A stretch of 64,000 nucleotides of DNA from Manis javanica (GCF_040802235.1 NC_133167.1:46622001-46686000); one strand, 5' to 3'. Positions 45,340-58,913 are shown, counted from the first letter of the stretch. The notes: generated by a model not told the origin, from the letters alone. Numbers and translations: made by a program.

Positions 45340-48300
45340 TCTTTGAGCTAATTATATATTTATAGCACTGTTCAAAGATATTTACAGGGAAATCCACTAT
45401 ACCATTCACCCAACCTTCCCCAATATTAGTATCTTGTATAACTGTAGTAGAATATCAAAACCATGAAGCAAACCTTAGTGTAACCTGTAGAGCTTATTCA
45501 GATTTTACCAGTTTTACATGCAGCTGTGTGTGCATGTATGTATATCTTTTTTTATTAAGGTATTATTGATATATACTCTCTCACATTGCCATCTTTAATC
45601 CTCGGCTTTCTATGTGTATCTATATGTGTATAGCTTTATGCAGTTTTATTACATGTAACTTTGCATAAACATAGCAATGCTTAACCATCACTACAAGATT
45701 CCCTCATGCTACCCTTTATTAGCTGTATTCATCCTTCCCTTTTCCTTAATGCATGGTAATTACTCCTATGTTCTCTGTGTCTGTTTGTTTTATTTCATGA
45801 GTATTCTATAAAAGGAATCACACCATTTATATCTTCATGATTTGTTTCTTTTATTCCATGTAATTTCCTTGAGATGATTCCTAGTTTTTGCATCTATTAA
45901 AATTTTGTTCCTTTTTTGCTGCTGATTGATAATCCATGGTATGGATATACCATAGTTTCTTTAATTCACCACTGAAAGAAATTTGGAAAGTCCAGTTCTC
46001 AGCCATTATCATTAAAGTTGTTGTGAGTATTTTTGTACATGTTTCTGCATGAAAAAAACTTTTCATTTATCTATAGTAGATGTCTGGGAGTGCGACTGCT
46101 GAGTAATATGGTAAATTCCATTGTTGATTTCAAAAGGAACTGCAAAATTATTTTCCAGGGTAACTGTATCATTTTGTATTCTTTCCAACAATGTATGAGT
46201 GAACTAGTTTTTTATTTCCCATTCTGATAGGTGTAAAGTGGCACTGTAGCTTTAATTTGCATTTCCGTAATGACTAATAATGTTTAACATCTTTTCGTGT
46301 GCTTATTTGCGATCTGTGTATCCTTTCCGGTAAAATGTCTTGCAAGTATTTTATCCACTTTGAAACTGGATCATTTGTTTTCTAATGTTGCATTTGAGAG
46401 TTTTTTATATATTCTAGATACCAATCCCTTGTTGGATATGTGAGTTGCAAATACTTTCTCTCATTCTGTAATTTATTTTTCATTCATTAACAGGGTATTT
46501 CACAGAGCAAAAGGTTTGAAGTTTTGATGAGATCCAATTCATCAAATTTTTCTTTTTTGGATTTTGTATTTGGTGTCAAGTTGGGAAAACTCTTTGCTTA
46601 GCTCTAGGTCCTGAATATTTTTTCCTATTTTTAAAAGATGTTTTATAGTTTCATGTTTCACATTGATTTAATTTTTTAGATGATGTGAGATTTTGGTTGA
46701 GATTTTTATTTTTGCCTATTCCAGTTCCTCTAGCACTATTTATCAGAAAGTCTATCCCTCCTTCATTGCTTTTGTGTGTTTGCCAAAAATTAATTGGGCA
46801 TATTTGTGTGATTCTATTTCTGTGTTTTCCATTCTGTTCCATTGATCTAGGTGTTTCACCCTACCATTAACACTCTGTCTTGATTACTATAGATAGATAG
46901 TACATCTCAGCAGAGAAAAGAAATTCCTCCTATTTTATTCTTCTTTTCAAAATTGTTCTGGCTAATCTAGGGCCTTTCAATTTCCATAACTATTTTAGAA
47001 CATAGACAAATGTTTATTGTCTTGTTTTAGACTGCATAAAAACCTTGAAGTGATTTAAATAGGAATTTCATTAAACCTATAGATAATTTAGCAAGAATTA
47101 ATATTTTCATGTTGAGTTTTTATGAACATGATATTTCTTTCCAAGTATTTAAGTCTATTTCTTTCCTTAGCATTTCATAATTTTAATCATACAGATCCTA
47201 TAAATGTTTTATTATATTTATACCTAAGGTTTTTATTTTCTTTGGAGTAATTATAAATGATATTGAATTTCTTATTTTGGTTTTTGTGAACTTTTTGAGC
47301 TCAGTTATTCTAGGAAATTTCTCTTGTTCTTGTGTATTTTTTGCTTCATCTGTGTAGACAATCATGGCATCTGCAAATATAGTTTTATATCTTGTTTTCC
47401 ATTTTATTAGGGAATTTTAATTATTTTTCAGGAGATTTTAATGCAATGGCTAGAATTTCTATTACTTTTTTGAATAAGAATGATGAGAGTGAACACCTTT
47501 TCTTGTTCCCAATATTAGAGGGAGAACAGTCTTTCACCATTAAGTATGATGTGAGATACAGGATTTTTTATAAGTGCTTTTTATGAGTTTCAGGGAAGTC
47601 TCCTTTATTCCTAGGGTGCCAACAATTTTTATAATGAATAGGTGTTGAATTTTATCAAATGCTTATCTGCTTCAATTGATTAGATCATATGATTTTTTTC
47701 CCTTTGCCTGTTAAAATGATGTATTGCATGACTGATTTTCAAATATTAAACTATACTTCAATAAATGAAGTAAGCTACAATTGGTTATTGTGTATTATTT
47801 GTATATATTGTTGGATTTGGTTTGCTAATATTTTCTTGAGGATTTTTGCATTCTAAACTTATGAGAGATAGTGTTCTGTCATTTTCCTTTTGTGTTGTCT
47901 TCATCTGGGTTTTGTATCAGGGTTATACAGGCCTTATAAAATGAGCTTTGAAGTGTTTCCTCTTTTGCCTAATCTTCTAGAGGAGATTGCATAAAATTGG
48001 TGCTTTTTTTTGTTTTTTTTTTTTAGTATTTGGTAAAAATCTCTAGTGAAACCATCACGGTCCGAAGATACCTTTTGTGTGTGTGTATTTGAACTCTTTA
48101 ATTATAAATTTTAATTTACTTAATAGCTATGGAACTATTCAGGTTATCCATTTCATTTTGCCAGAGATATGAGAGTTTGTGCTTTTTGAGGAATTGGTCC
48201 ATTTTTTTTTCTAAATTGTTGAATTTGTGAGAGTCAAGTTATACTACTCTCTGCAGGATCTGTTGTGTTATCCTGTTTCATTTGACACTGGTGATTTATG

Positions 48301-48960
48301 TCTTCTGTTCATGTTTGTTAATCTTGCTAGAGAATTATGTGTTGAATTTTTTTTAAGAAACAGGTTTTGTTTCATTTGTCTATTGTTCTCCTATTTTCAG
48401 TTTCAATGATTTTTGTTCTTATGTTTATTATTTATTTTCTTCTACTTTCTTTGGATTTATTTTGCTCCTCTTTTTCTTATTTATTCAGATAGAAATTTAA
48501 ATTGTTGATTCAAACCTTTCCTTTTCTCTAATGTAAACATTTACTGCTCTAAACTTCCCTTTCAGCAGCATTGCTTTAGCTGTAGCCTGAAGTTTACATG
48601 CTGTATTTTCACTTGCATTTAATCTTATATATTTTTATGTGTATTTCCTCTGACCAGTGGATTAAACATGTATTTTTAGTGAGCAAGTTTTGAATATTTT
48701 CATGTTACCTTTGTGTTATTAAATTCTAGTTTGAATCCATTATAGTCAGAGAACATACTCTGTATGATTTCAATTCTTTAAATTTGTTAACATTCATACT
48801 TGACCCAGGATAAGATCTATTTTGGTGCATATTTCATGGGCACTTGAAAATAATGTATAGTCTGCTGTTATTAGGTAGAGAGTTCTGTGCATGTCAATTA
48901 GACCCTGTTTGTTGATGTTGTTCAGTTTTTCTGTATTCTTGCTGACTTTCTGTTATCAGT
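45340..48960 (-). mobile_element. Long decayed L1M (3' UTR to ORF2 endonuclease region)
   Basis: Antisense L1MC/D-like 3' UTR (45360-45540: 'cccaaccttccccaatatta', 'ccagttttacatgcagctgt'). Then ORF2 end to start: 'cttaattcacc...' C-terminus near 45960, RT near 46800-47700 ('cattctgttccattgatcta', 'ggtgttgaattttatcaaat'), pre-RT near 48000-48500, endonuclease near 48830-48950. All frames are broken. It abuts the L1MA end at 45335. Confidence 0.82.
45546..45583 (-). mobile_element. Tiny L1 3' end insertion (about 38 bp)
   Basis: 'tttttttattaaggtattat' followed by 'tgatatatactct' equals the 3' terminus of the element at 38486-38522. It lies inside the older L1M 3' UTR, so it is a minimal, extremely truncated L1 insertion. 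Confidence 0.6.
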
Positions 48961-51170
48961 TACCAGTAACCAAGTATTACTGACTAGCTTTTAAAGTAAG
49001 GTTATAATTCTGACTTTCCTCACAGAAATATGATAAATCATCAGTGAAAATGGTTGTAAAATTTTCTGCAATTAAAAAGTTCGTATAAAACATTTATATT
49101 AAACATTGAAACTGACCTATAAATCATTTAATTTTGAGGGAAAAGAAAAGATCCTCTCATTTTTGTAGCTTTTTATATTTTATGGAAATTTGAAAAAAGT
49201 ATTGTTGGGAGTTTTCTATCCTGAATTTTTCAGTTCAAAGGCATCAATAAACCATTAAAATATAAAATAGAAGCAGAAAATATGAATAGAAAAAAATATT
49301 AATTGTAGCTATGGGTTAATTATCATGCTATTTTATACCAAGAAGAACAGCTCCAAATGCCTTAGAGACTCAAGCTTATTAATGATCAGTACATTTGTTG
49401 AAATGAGATGTAGGCAACATTCTCAGTTCCATTCTATGGACAGAATGACTTAGATCCATAGAGTTTAAGTGGGCTATTGTTGCAATTTAAGAGGAATTGG
49501 TAATTCTCACAACTTTACAATTAATTTTTACAAACTAGTGGTAGATTACAAAGAAAATAAGAAATAGAAAGCAGTGTCTAGGAAATGGAATGTTGGGTTA
49601 TTTCAATCAGGTATAAAAGCCACTAGAACCTGTTTCACTCCTATGACTCCAGTTTAATTCTTTTCAGTTTTGGGATCTAATACAGAACTTTAAGAGAACT
49701 TTTATCTTCTCTTAAAATGAAAAGCCTTAGGAGTTGCTCCATACACTGAAGACTAGATTGCTGATTTCCTTGTACTGTATTTTCAAGCTAAATATTTTTT
49801 CCAGCTTAAAAGCAAAGCAAAAGAACAACAAAGGCTAAGAAAGTAAATCAAATAAAAAAGCAGTTACCATGGTATCTTCAACATTAGGCTTGAGAAAGGA
49901 AGAGGGTTTTCAATTTTGTCAAAAGAAAAGAAAAATCAAACCTGATAGAGAAACCGTTGGTATGCACATTACTTTATAAATCTGCCATTAGAACTGTAAA
50001 CATGAGTTTAAAAGTGGATTTTGTACTTTTACAGCTGCACTTTGATAATGTAAGAGAAAAATTAATCCTTTATAGCCCCTGATTATCTGCTTATAGCTTA
50101 TTAAAGATATCAGCTAAGCTATTTTAATGACAGTATATTAAATTGTCCTTGAAAAAAAAGTTTTTATTTAAAATAAACATTTAAAAATAACTTCATAAGA
50201 CAAATAATGATGCAGTTCACAATCAAAGCAAATGCTAGTCTTTTATAACATAAATAATCTTTTTGGAAATTCGGATATGCTTTTTTTTTAATAGAAATGA
50301 ATATGAAAATAAATTTATATTACCAGATTTATGGGCTCAGGAATCTAGGTAAAGATTACAAGTGAGCAAATCCTTTATGTTATCAGCATTCTTGGTTAAC
50401 ATTTCAACTGTATATGTGAGATTAGCCTTTGGATAATGTCTATTATAAGTTGATAATCAAAAGTACACTAATTAATAATGACTAAATTCTCCTTTTGGTG
50501 AATGAGTCAAGCCTAATATTATTTGCATTTATTATAGTTTTATATTTTGAAAGCTCACCACTTTACAGCCATGCAACCTTGGCAGAAAGACAAGTGTGAA
50601 ATCAAAAAGTGAGAATGGTGTGAAACCTTGCCATCAGGCTGGTGAAGACAGCATACTTTTTGTTCAGTTCTGGTTCTAAGTGTTCGGGTTGCAATATCTT
50701 CAGTGTACCATGATCAGAAGGGGCTATAAGGAAAAATCAATTGTAAAGTTAAGAGTTTTCAAGACATATTCTTAGCTGCAATAGAAGAGAGCTTCCTTTT
50801 CAGATAAAGCCTTGTCAACATTAAAAAATAAAATATCATCAAGATAATTTGACTTTAGCAAAGAGGAAAAAAAACCCTCAGATGTTCAGTGTCATTATTA
50901 AGGATTTTTTATTGCCTTTCTACAAAGAAGTTTGAGGTGCCAGAGAGTGAATCAATTGTCTTGAATTTTGTTTCTTAGTGACTGAACACTCTGCTCTCTG
51001 CTTTCTGTTCTTCACTTGTCCCACCCTCTATTTTCTTGTTTTCCTTGGTGTCTTCTCCTCCCCTCCCACCTCTTTTTTGTATCTCTCATTCTGTGTCATT
51101 TTCATTCAATAAAACAAAAGCTCATGGTATCTCACAGGGGTTGGGATGGAAGGGAGGAAGGAATCAAACT
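48961..51170. other. Unassigned AT-rich sequence
   Basis: About 2.2 kb without gene or recognised repeat. The C/T-rich stretch at 51010-51090 gives meaningless Ser/Leu-rich frames (51016-51227). Confidence 0.45.
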
Positions 51171-51174
51171 GATT

Positions 51175-51285
51175 GTGTTCCAACTATGTGCTACTTACTG
51201 TGGTATTTGATTGATTCCTCCCAGTAAGTACAAAGATTTCATTTCTACAAATAAGAAACTGAGGCTACTAGAGGTTTGTTGGGAA
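51175..51285 (-). repeat. MIR SINE fragment (antisense)
   Basis: 'ccaactatgtgctacttact' and 'caaataagaaactgaggcta' are antisense MIR blocks. Confidence 0.5.
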
Positions 51286-52412
51286 CAGATGCATATGGAA
51301 CTTACTTCCCTTCCTGCGTTCTCTAAACTGTGAGTGTGATCACATATAAAGTACATCATCTTAGTTAGAAGCCAATTGTGTCAAGATGTTACTGATTTAG
51401 CTAAGGAAAAGCTCTGGAGCCCCACTTATTATGAAAAATTATATTCAAAACACACAATATTATGTTGTTTCGGCAATGCAGATACTAAAAGGTGTGAAGA
51501 GTTCTTGTTTTCCCTGAAGGATCACAAAGTCAAACTCTGAATGATGTTGACTTTGCAGATACTGCTAAGGTTTCCCAGAGCAACAGAACCTCTAAATGGA
51601 GTGTGATGACTGGGGTGTGGGGTGGGGGTGAGAAGAATACTATCCTTCCATGTTTCCCATTCATACAAGGGCCTGAATTAGGAGCAAATTATGCTATGTG
51701 TGTGCTTTTGCAAATAAGTACTTGGTACTGGAATTCTCTTCTTCATTTAAACAACATAACACGTGTTAAGCTTTCTATATAAGCCAGCACCCTAGATAAG
51801 CCAGAAAGCAGCAGGACCACAGAACTAACAGTGCTCTTTGGAGGATAAGTAATGATTTGAACAGTTTCTGGTAGAAAGTGCATGTAATTTGCTTTGAGGA
51901 TAAAAGGAAAATTCTGACTCATTGGCCAGTCTTCACATTCCATTCCTCCTCCAAGTCAGTCCTTCTAATCTCCTTCTTCTCCACCTTCCGTGGTACTCCC
52001 TGTATGGCTCGAGTTTCCACTGAAGTAATCGGATCTACATGCCTCTTGTCTTGGTGCCCCTATGGTGGGCTGCTCAGGTGGGTACACCGTGTCTCTGTTA
52101 GGATTTCAAAGGTGGTGGTTACGGTATTGACAGAGGAGCCTGGGAGAATCCCAAGACTGATGATAATCAGAGCCAAACTCCTTCACTCTCACAGGATCTC
52201 AGCAAGCAGAGCGAGAGTAATAAGACATCAATAGTAGATATTAAAACCATTGATTCTTAGGACTTTCATACATGAGATGGTAAAATAATATTATTATATT
52301 TAGGAGATTCTTAATTTATATGAGTGGTGAGCAACATGCTACACTTCTTAAAAGTGATCTTGGTAGAAACTATATGTCACAAAGTTTAAATATTTTTATG
52401 AATGACCTGAAA
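51286..52412. other. Unassigned sequence with a 118-codon plus frame
   Basis: The frame 51878-52234 is open but has no recognisable domain, and no flanking splice sites or start context support an exon. The block 51930-52230 is GC-richer than its surroundings. It may be an unrecognised old LTR or pseudogene. Confidence 0.4.
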
Positions 52413-52607
52413 CAGTGGTTCTCCATGTGAGAGGTGGGGCATTTAGCAATGTCTGGAGACACTTTTGACTGTCATAACTCGGGAGGAGGTGCTATTGGCA
52501 TTAGTGGATAAACACCAGAGATGCCATCCTTAGTGGACAGGACAATGCCCTGCAACAAAACACATGCCATCCAAATGTCAATAATGTTAGGACTGAGAAA
52601 CTCTGGA
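52413..52607 (+). mobile_element. MER5A-type hAT-Charlie DNA transposon
   Basis: Begins CAGTGGTTCTC, contains 'gcaatgtctggagacacttt', 'gaggaggtgctattggcatt', 'aacaccagagatgccatcct', 'ccaaatgtcaataatgttag' and ends in 'gagaaactctgg', an imperfect inverted copy of the start. About 195 bp, as expected. Confidence 0.85.
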
Positions 52608-53289
52608 CTATGGGAAGCAATGTGCTCCAATTTTATTTCAAGATCTCAGACCAGATTAGCCTCGTTATATAATTAAAATGAGGGATGTACAGCATTGCTG
52701 AAGTATAAGGGTTGAATTTGAGAACTGAGCTGCTTACATCCCATTCTTAGGAACGTATTTCTTTTTACTGTTCTCAGAATAGATCAGAAATTTAGTAGTG
52801 TAAAAGTAATACACCACTTTTTTTTATTGTGTCTCTATGTGGGAAAAGGGACTTCTCCCTAAACTGAGACTGCACTTTTCAAAACTATGTCTTGGAAGGA
52901 TCATTGTGACCTAGAGCCCAACTGCTTTGTTGACTAAGAGAGGAGCTTCAAAACTGAGGGGGCAGATGATGCTCCAAAAGTTTGTCCTGCAGGCATGGCT
53001 AGTTTGTGTAGGTATTTTTGCCCAGGAGGTCAGGACATTTCTTTGTCAAAAACATTTGGGGTTCTATACAATTACAGCCAATAAATCAAATTAAAGGACT
53101 TGATCTCTAGGTTGAAAGAAGTGGGATAAGCAATCAGAGCGATCATCTTTGGTGGCATAGATGGAGAATTTGAACATATGAATTAAGAGAAATGTTTATT
53201 TTCTGTGGCCCTAATGGGTAAAATTATGAATGATATGTACAAATGCAGAGAAACATTTTATTCAATGGAAAGAGAAAGCTCATAATAAC
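52608..53289. other. Unassigned sequence
   Basis: Nothing recognised. Confidence 0.4.
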
Positions 53290-53700
53290 GTGAACTGTAC
53301 CTTTAAAAAGTATTTATTTTTTGAGACACAACTTCCACCCTGTAGAACATATAAATCTTAGTTGTACAGTTCAAAGAATTCTTACCTATATGTGCATCTG
53401 TGAAACCATCACCCAAATAAAGATAGAGAACATTTCCAACACTCCTGAAGCCCTCCTGTGTCCCACCCTCATCAATACCCTTACCCAAAGGTAGCCACTG
53501 TTCTGACTTCTATCATTGTAGATTAGCTCTACTTTTTTCTTAAATGTCACATAAATGGAATCATGTAATATGTGATATTTGTCTGTGCTCTTTTACTCAA
53601 CATCCTATCAGTGAGATTTAGCCTTGCTGTTGTATATTTTGTTTATGTTCATTGCTATGTAGTATTCCATTCATTCTTCTACTTGTCTTTTGGTAAATAT
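53290..53700 (-). mobile_element. L1M 3' UTR and ORF2-end fragment (antisense)
   Basis: 'ttgtacagttcaaagaattc', 'gaaaccatcacccaaataaa', 'aaaggtagccactgttctga' and 'tgctatgtagtattccattc' are antisense L1MB-ME blocks. The minus frame 53303-53488 is inside it. Confidence 0.7.
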
Positions 53701-53709
53701 AAACTGTAT

Positions 53710-53820
53710 TTTTAATATTCATTTGGTTATAGAAAATATTTATTGAGCCTGTCCTGGCGGTTAGATCTTGTGCTAAGATTTGGAGTTCCAGCAGTGAACA
53801 AGCTGTCTGCTCATTGCCTT
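53710..53820 (-). repeat. L2-type 3' end fragment (antisense)
   Basis: 'gaaaatatttattgagcctg', 'agatcttgtgctaagatttg' and 'gttccagcagtgaacaagct' match the antisense of an L2 tail. Confidence 0.45.
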
Positions 53821-54300
53821 CCTAGCCATTGGGGATGCTACTTCTGTGCAGACTTCGGTTTTGCTCAGTTGGTGAAGCCTTGTTGATGAGGTAGTTCTGG
53901 CCTATGATGGCAAGACTTGGACACATCCATTGGTCAGGTCTTGCCTGAGCAAGACTCTACAATGTCCTCTATGGTAAAATTCCCTCTATCTCTGCAGAGT
54001 TGGCCCAGACCCTATTTCTAATCTGCTACCATGGTTAATTCACCCCTGCTGAGACATATATGCTGTCTTGAACTTCACCTATTTGATTAGGCTCTTTACT
54101 TTGCCTCTTTCCTCTCTTTGCTTTCAGCTCCTCTCTCTATTTTCTCAGGGAATTTTGCATCTCTATCCTCTTAACTTTGGAATCGGGCCCTGACCCATGA
54201 CAAGGATGCCTTGCTGGATATCAAATAAAGCCTGTTGTCCCCACTTCAGCTCCTGGATGCCACCCTCTGAATTAGACTTTTATTGGAAGCCAAAGCATGG
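53821..54300 (+). repeat. Possible old LTR (tentative)
   Basis: GC-richer 480 bp with AATAAA near 54222 followed by 'gcctgttgtccccacttcag'. The base make-up and late poly(A) signal resemble an LTR. I cannot name a family. Confidence 0.2.
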
Positions 54301-57035
54301 AAAAGTATGCTCACCTTTGACTGTGGCCAACTGAACAGCTAGCCACTAACTCAGAGATGTTAGCAGCTGGTCAGTTTTCCATATTTCCCTTCCATTGTCT
54401 CTGTATGGCCACTTACCTTGCCTGCTGAATTCTCAGGGCTCCATAAGATCAGACTCTGAAGTGGGTGATGACCTGTCTAAAGATGGACTGACCTACCTTG
54501 AGGAATTCATTTTTTTCTGTTATCGGGAGTGTTTAGGCACTGGTTGGATATCCTGCTGGAGTGATAGCTAGCTATAAAGGAAATCAGTTTTGTGAGTTAC
54601 TTCAAGGATACCAAGTTTAGAATGTTTGCTGAATGACTTAATGGCTCTGTGATTCTCCAAGAATGACTTGAATTCCTAGAAAATATTTTTCATCTGTAAA
54701 ACAAGAGTATTACTAACTTTCAAAGTAGTATGTTCCATAGAGATAAGTTGAGATATGTGAGAACCTACTATAAATTTACTGATTATTATCCCTTTTCCCT
54801 TGTGTCCTTTGGTGGTTACATTTTGCCAGGTGGTCAGAATCGATGTATATCATGGTTGCAGGCAAGAGGAGAAGTGGGTTTGACACGAATCCCTCACAAA
54901 GAATTCTCCACTGCTCTTTGTAACCTAGAGGTTTACATTTCTATTGTTTGATTTGTTTCACCTATCAAAAGACACATCTTAGCATTTAAGAGCCCACAAT
55001 CCATTAGAGAAAGTTCTGATCTTAGGAGAACAAGCTTCTTGAGTCATGAGTTTTCAGTGTTTTTTGATACAGTATCCTATTCTGTAAGAGGATGTGAAGT
55101 CCATGCAGAGGGTCTAGATTATCCATAAATTTGAAGCAGTCTCTTTGAAGTTACTGGATTTATTTTTGCTATTCTTTTGCCTCCATGTTCATGACACCTT
55201 TATGTTTGGAAACCTAGGAGAATGTTAGTCTTACAAACTCAACTTCAAAAGACAGGTGAGATCTAGTAATTTTATTTACAGATGAACTAAAGCAATATAA
55301 TGGCTGAAACAGGAGGGGCTGCAAATACTTAAGGAAGTGGTAGGAGGGCATGATTAGGCAAGAGAATGGAATATGAGAACAATTAGAGCAACATTTTATA
55401 AGTAAAGGATGATAGTTTCACAGCATGTTCATGCCATGCTTGAGAAAACCTAAGACATCATCAACTGTAAGATTCGCCACTACTTTATGTGCTAAGAAAA
55501 AGAAAAATGCTGGCAATTAAACTTTGATGCAATACCCTAACACTTACAATAGTCCTGTGAGACCAGATCCCCACTGTTTTGTAATTCTTCAATCAATTTT
55601 GAGAGATATAGCAGTTTCTCCAGTTTTCAATTAATTTGGTTGGTATGTCTCAGAAATTTTTTTTTCTATTTCTTAGTGACAAAACAACTCATCTATGTAT
55701 AGAGTTTTTTCTATCGCCCCATAAAATAGTCAGTTGATATTTTGTAAGAAAACTGAGTAATTGCAGTTAGTTCTAATGACAAATATTTGTTTCACTTAAA
55801 TCAATTTATACTTCATGACTCTGTTTCCATGCTTTCCTGTTTACAAATTAAGTTTTGATTCAATGCTGAATCACAGTGTATTCTTTTCTAAGACATTTTA
55901 AGTGGCAATTAAAATTGGCACATGGAGAACCAACAAAACATACCACTCACTTTGCTATGAGGAAAATATGAACAGCTATGACCATGTTTGTATATGCACA
56001 GTAAATAGCCATTACTACATTGTGACTATTACCAGCCAGTAGTTAGTGATCATAAGATACCACTGGTTACTTACTAGATGCAGCCTACTATCAAAGATGT
56101 TAAAATGTGATAAACATGGACATCCTAGACATGATGAAATAAGATACCAGTTTTGATGAAATGGCTTCTGTAGTCTAAAAAGTTTGGAAATCTTGGATTC
56201 ACTACCATTGTGCAAATTTCTTTTAGTGTCAGACTACACAGAGACCTTAATATGTTACTAATGATTATGAATCTTTCAAAGGAGCCATGTTTGGCAAAGT
56301 TAATTGCATATAAATATTCTTTTGAATCTCATCTTTTTGGATACTGATTTGAAGGAAAAAACTTCACAGAATTCCAGTACAGAGAGACTAAAAATAAGAG
56401 TGGAAAAAAGTCAAGGGAGGAATTTTCAACAATGACATTTTGCTGAGAAGTCAAGAAGAATAAAGACCTAAAAACAGGCCATTGGGTTTGTTAGGGAGTC
56501 ATTGCTGAGTTTTTGAGGATATTGTTGGAACAGAACAGTGTGGCTTAAAGAAAGATTGCATCAGGCTAAAGGAAAAGGAAAAGGTAATTAATTAATATAA
56601 GCCATATATTGTTTAGAAAATCTGGCTGTACAAAGTGGAAGGTTATAGCTCAAGGTCCCAGTGTCTAACAGGCTTTTGCACAGTGTGCTCTACTGCACTG
56701 AGGTGAGGAGCTATCCTTTCTGCTAGGTTAGACTGGAAAAAGAACATGAAAAGCTGTTATTTCAGACTTGTGCTGCTTTCAGCATCCCTCCTATTTCGAT
56801 TTTGATTCAAATGCATTATATGCAATAACTGCATCATATAACATCCTATGTATCCTGCTTCCTTCTTAATGGCTAATACTAAGCAATATATTATTGAACA
56901 GCTGCAGAAAGAGAGAACTTAGTTTATGAATGTGATGGGGTGAGTGTGGGGGTTTGGGAAATAATAAGTCTAAAAAATTCTGACTGCCTGGAAAACCAGT
57001 GTCCATAAAGCGGAGTGCTACATTTCCAACTTTGA
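54301..57035. other. Unassigned AT-rich sequence
   Basis: About 2.7 kb with no gene or named repeat. Frames at 54730-54951, 56015-56215 and 56866-57118 have no recognisable protein content. Confidence 0.45.
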
Positions 57036-57039
57036 GTGG

Positions 57040-57245
57040 TGGTGGTAATGCAGATCCTAGAAATGCTAACAAGAGATAATAATAGCTCAAATCTAAGCAA
57101 GTCAGTTAAGGGGAACACTAGGTCTATAGCCAGAATTTCTGAATGTCATTGAATACTTAACAATTTGTTGAGGGTTTAAAAATAGATATTATTATTATAG
57201 GTCAGATAAAACATACATAGTGTGAGTTAATCAGAATTCTGTTTT
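57040..57245 (+). repeat. Diverged direct repeat, unit 1
   Basis: It matches 58000-58200 through blocks such as 'gtcagttaaggggaacactaggt', 'agccagaatttctgaatg' and 'tttaaaaatagatattattattataggtcag' in shortened form: 'cagttaagg', 'cactaggt', 'agccagaattt', 'tttaaaaatag', 'attat..taggtcag', 'gtgagttaat'. Confidence 0.6.
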
Positions 57246-57999
57246 TTTCTTTTTTTCAGTGCAGCCTAACTATTCACAACAGAATTTTTTCTGCTATATT
57301 TGACAACAAGTTAGTCCTAGTTTCTAGAAGCATTTTGACTAGCAATTGACAGTGAATAGGATTTTCTGAGGAATTTTTCAGTGGTAAGTCAGGTATTGTT
57401 AGCTAAACCTGTTGGAACACGGAAGGCATCAGGACATAATCTTTTTCAAAAAAGCAAGAGGTGAATTAAGAGGAAGTTGAGGATACAAGGTAGGGGTACT
57501 ACAAGCCTAAGGATAAAGGTTTGCCTTTAGGAATCCAACCCAGATAGTCAACAAAGAATGAATAAAACCCTAGCTAAGAAGCACTAAGGGCCCAGATGAA
57601 ATTTACAATAACCATGTCATTATAATGGATTCAGAAAAATGCCATATTGTTGAAAAAATAAGACTTAATCTTCAATTCTAGTCAATATTCTAGGCATCTA
57701 CAAATTCATACCAAGTCATCAAAAAATGTATTTGTAAGTATTTTTATACAAAAGTGTGTAGACTGTTTTGAAAACTCATATAATTGTTATTCTTTATAGA
57801 ATTACAATCTAAAATATTACTGTATTGTCATAGATATGCTGTTGATATATTAAACAAATATATAGTAAGTGACATTAGATTTACCTTCTACCATGGAATG
57901 AAGTTAACTGGTATAACCTGTAGGATTACTCTACGAAATACCTATAAATTGGAAAATTGGTCCTATTTCCTACTTGGGTAAATGAAGTTGGCTCTTGAG
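57246..57999. other. Unassigned sequence between the two direct-repeat units
   Basis: Nothing recognised. The 65-codon frame at 57784-57981 has no known content. Confidence 0.4.
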
Positions 58000-58200
58000 A
58001 TCATTTGGATAATTCTGATAGCAGGACTTTAGCCACTATGAGCTCTGATCTATGAAAGACAGTTAAAGTGCAAACTTAGGTAGACAGTCAGAATTTTCAA
58101 TGTTAATGAATATTTACCATTTTCTTGAGAATTTAAAAATAGGCAACATTATTGTAGGTCAGAAATTAACACTTGCACAGAGTGAGTTAATAACAAAATC
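58000..58200 (+). repeat. Diverged direct repeat, unit 2
   Basis: Second copy of the unit at 57040-57245, about 960 bp downstream: 'cagttaaag', 'acttaggt', 'agtcagaattt', 'tttaaaaatag', 'attattgtaggtcag', 'gtgagttaat'. Confidence 0.6.
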
Positions 58201-58204
58201 CATA

Positions 58205-58796
58205 CAAGTCCTTATTTTTATTTATTGATTGATCAAATTATAGTTGACATAAAATACTGTATTAGTTTCAGGTGTACAAAACAGTGATTTGACATTTATA
58301 TACATTACAAAATAATCACCACTATAAATATACCGTGTTGTCATCATGCAGTCATTATAAAATTGACAATGTTCTCTATTCTGTACTTTACATCCTTATA
58401 ATTTATTTTTTTCTTAACTAGAAGTTAGTACTTCTTAAACTCCTTCATCTATTTCACCTATTCCTCACACCCCACCTCTTGACTGGCTACCACCAGCTTG
58501 TTCTCTGTGTGTATGAGTCTGTTTCTACTTTATATGCTTTGTGTTTTAGATTCTACATATAAGTGAAAATATGGTATTGTCTTTCTCATCTAATTTATTT
58601 CACTTAGCATAAAACCCTCTAGACAGCTCCATGTTGTCACAAAAGGTAATATTTCATTCTTTTTTATGGCTCTGTAATATTCCATTGTATAATTACACCA
58701 CATACTCTTTATCCGTTCATCTGTGATGAACACTTGGTTGCTTCTGTATCTTGGCTACTGTAAATTATGCTACAATGAACTACAATGAACATAGGG
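58205..58796 (-). mobile_element. L1MA-type 3' end fragment
   Basis: Antisense 'caaattatagttgacataaa', 'tagtttcaggtgtacaaaac', then 'tctacatataagtgaaaata', 'tatttcacttagcataaaac' and 'gaacataggggtatatat'. It stops at the microsatellite. Confidence 0.8.
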
Positions 58797-58861
58797 GTAT
58801 ATATATATATATATACACACAAACACACACACACACACACACATATATATACATATATGTG

Positions 58862-58912
<51 letters not shown>

Positions 58913-58913
58913 T
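58797..58913. repeat. Compound (TA)n(CA)n microsatellite, two blocks
   Basis: Two successive TA-then-CA blocks joined by 'acatatatgtgtatata'. They lie exactly between the older and the younger L1. The Tyr/Ile/Thr-rich frames at 58709-59101 are translations of it. Confidence 0.95.

Noticed and set aside
51878..52234. 118-codon plus-strand frame
   Set aside because: No recognisable protein family, low-confidence start, no sign of exon borders.
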